A stretch of DNA of 20,000 nt from Mesostigma viride (taxonomy: Eukaryota > Streptophyta > Mesostigmatophyceae > Mesostigmatales > Mesostigmataceae). Position 1 is the stretch's first letter, and each line of letters starts with the position of its first letter. Location of the stretch: NCBI GenBank assembly GCA_009746045.1, contig RPFO01000184.1, positions 492,381-512,380 on the forward strand, read 5' to 3'. Positions 19,747 to 20,000 of this stretch are shown one piece after another. The notes under the pieces were generated by a model. The model searched no databases. It had not been told where the DNA came from and saw nothing but the letters and a program-made list of their open reading frames with translations. Position numbers and translations under genes: made by a program.

Positions 19747-20000
19747 CTGGGGCAGGCAGCATTGCACAGCCAGCAGCAGCAGGCAGCAGCGCGTGCACAG
19801 ACACACAATTGGGGTTGCAGCCATTCACGCGATATCGCAGCTCATGAAACAAACCTTAAGTCTTAAACGCTAAACAGAACATTACATAATCCCTAAGCCC
19901 TTAGCCCTACACCCTTATGATGGCTCGTACCACAGGGTGGATGTCAGCCAGCCGGGCGGCAAGGCACACAACGACGGAGAGACGCTGTGGCGATTGGGAT
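19747..20000 (-). other. Upstream intron of DHFS/FPGS, gene continues off the window
   Basis: No exon can be placed with a compatible phase. An open segment near 19931-19985 (LSVVVCLAARLAD) resembles the alanine-rich helix before this point in the family, but its donor phase does not match. CCCTAAG/CCCTTAG words at 19891-19917 are telomere-like only in appearance. Confidence 0.4.

Noticed and set aside
19891-19917. Telomere-like CCCTAAG/CCCTTAG words
   Set aside because: Only three irregular units, not matching a regular CCCTAAA or CCCTAAAA array.
19931-19985. Possible next upstream exon of the folate enzyme
   Set aside because: The peptide looks plausible, but its donor phase (0) does not fit the phase-1 start of the exon at 19746, and the phase-1 frame has a stop.

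Overview
The window looks like nuclear DNA of a green alga, most likely a chlamydomonadalean (volvocine-type) chlorophyte. This is inferred from plant/green-alga-like proteins, many GT-AG introns of a few hundred to about 1500 bases, abundant micro- and minisatellites, decayed retroelements, and TGTAA (chlorophyte polyadenylation signal) downstream of two of the three genes. Nothing bacterial is seen: no operons, no Shine-Dalgarno sites, no long uninterrupted genes except one terminal exon. The species cannot be named from the sequence alone.

Layout. Bases 1-4050 hold no host gene that I can support. They carry a SINE-like insertion with a perfect 16-bp target-site duplication (549-956), a short LINE ORF1-like fragment (+), a frameshifted LINE reverse-transcriptase C-terminus (-), and two or three copies of another repeat family that ends in a stem-loop plus TTAATTAA-type tail. 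Bases 4267-11980 (-) are one gene for a coiled-coil protein, rebuilt here from nine small exons with compatible splice phases (one short exon still missing), including a possible 20-nt microexon. Its introns contain a second, diverged SINE-like copy, MITE-like repeats, interleaved inverted repeats and several minisatellites. Bases 11981-13019 are a divergent intergenic (promoter) region. Bases 13020-17627 (+) are MPC1, a subunit of the mitochondrial pyruvate carrier, in four exons. Its introns hold a (CT)57 tract, a 35-bp repeat and a 12-bp minisatellite of about 30 units. Bases 18070-19746 (-) are the C-terminal part of a dihydrofolate synthase/folylpolyglutamate synthase (Mur-ligase family) gene; its 5' part lies beyond the right edge.

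Functionally, MPC1 (pyruvate entry into mitochondria) and the folate enzyme (making and retaining folate) are housekeeping genes arranged convergently. The coiled-coil gene and MPC1 are divergent and may share a promoter region. There is no sign of a functional cluster. The most unusual signal is the pair of SINE-like elements at 565-940 and about 6754-7069: they share a tRNA-like B-box and two hairpins whose stems have changed in a compensatory way between copies, which suggests a structured RNA.
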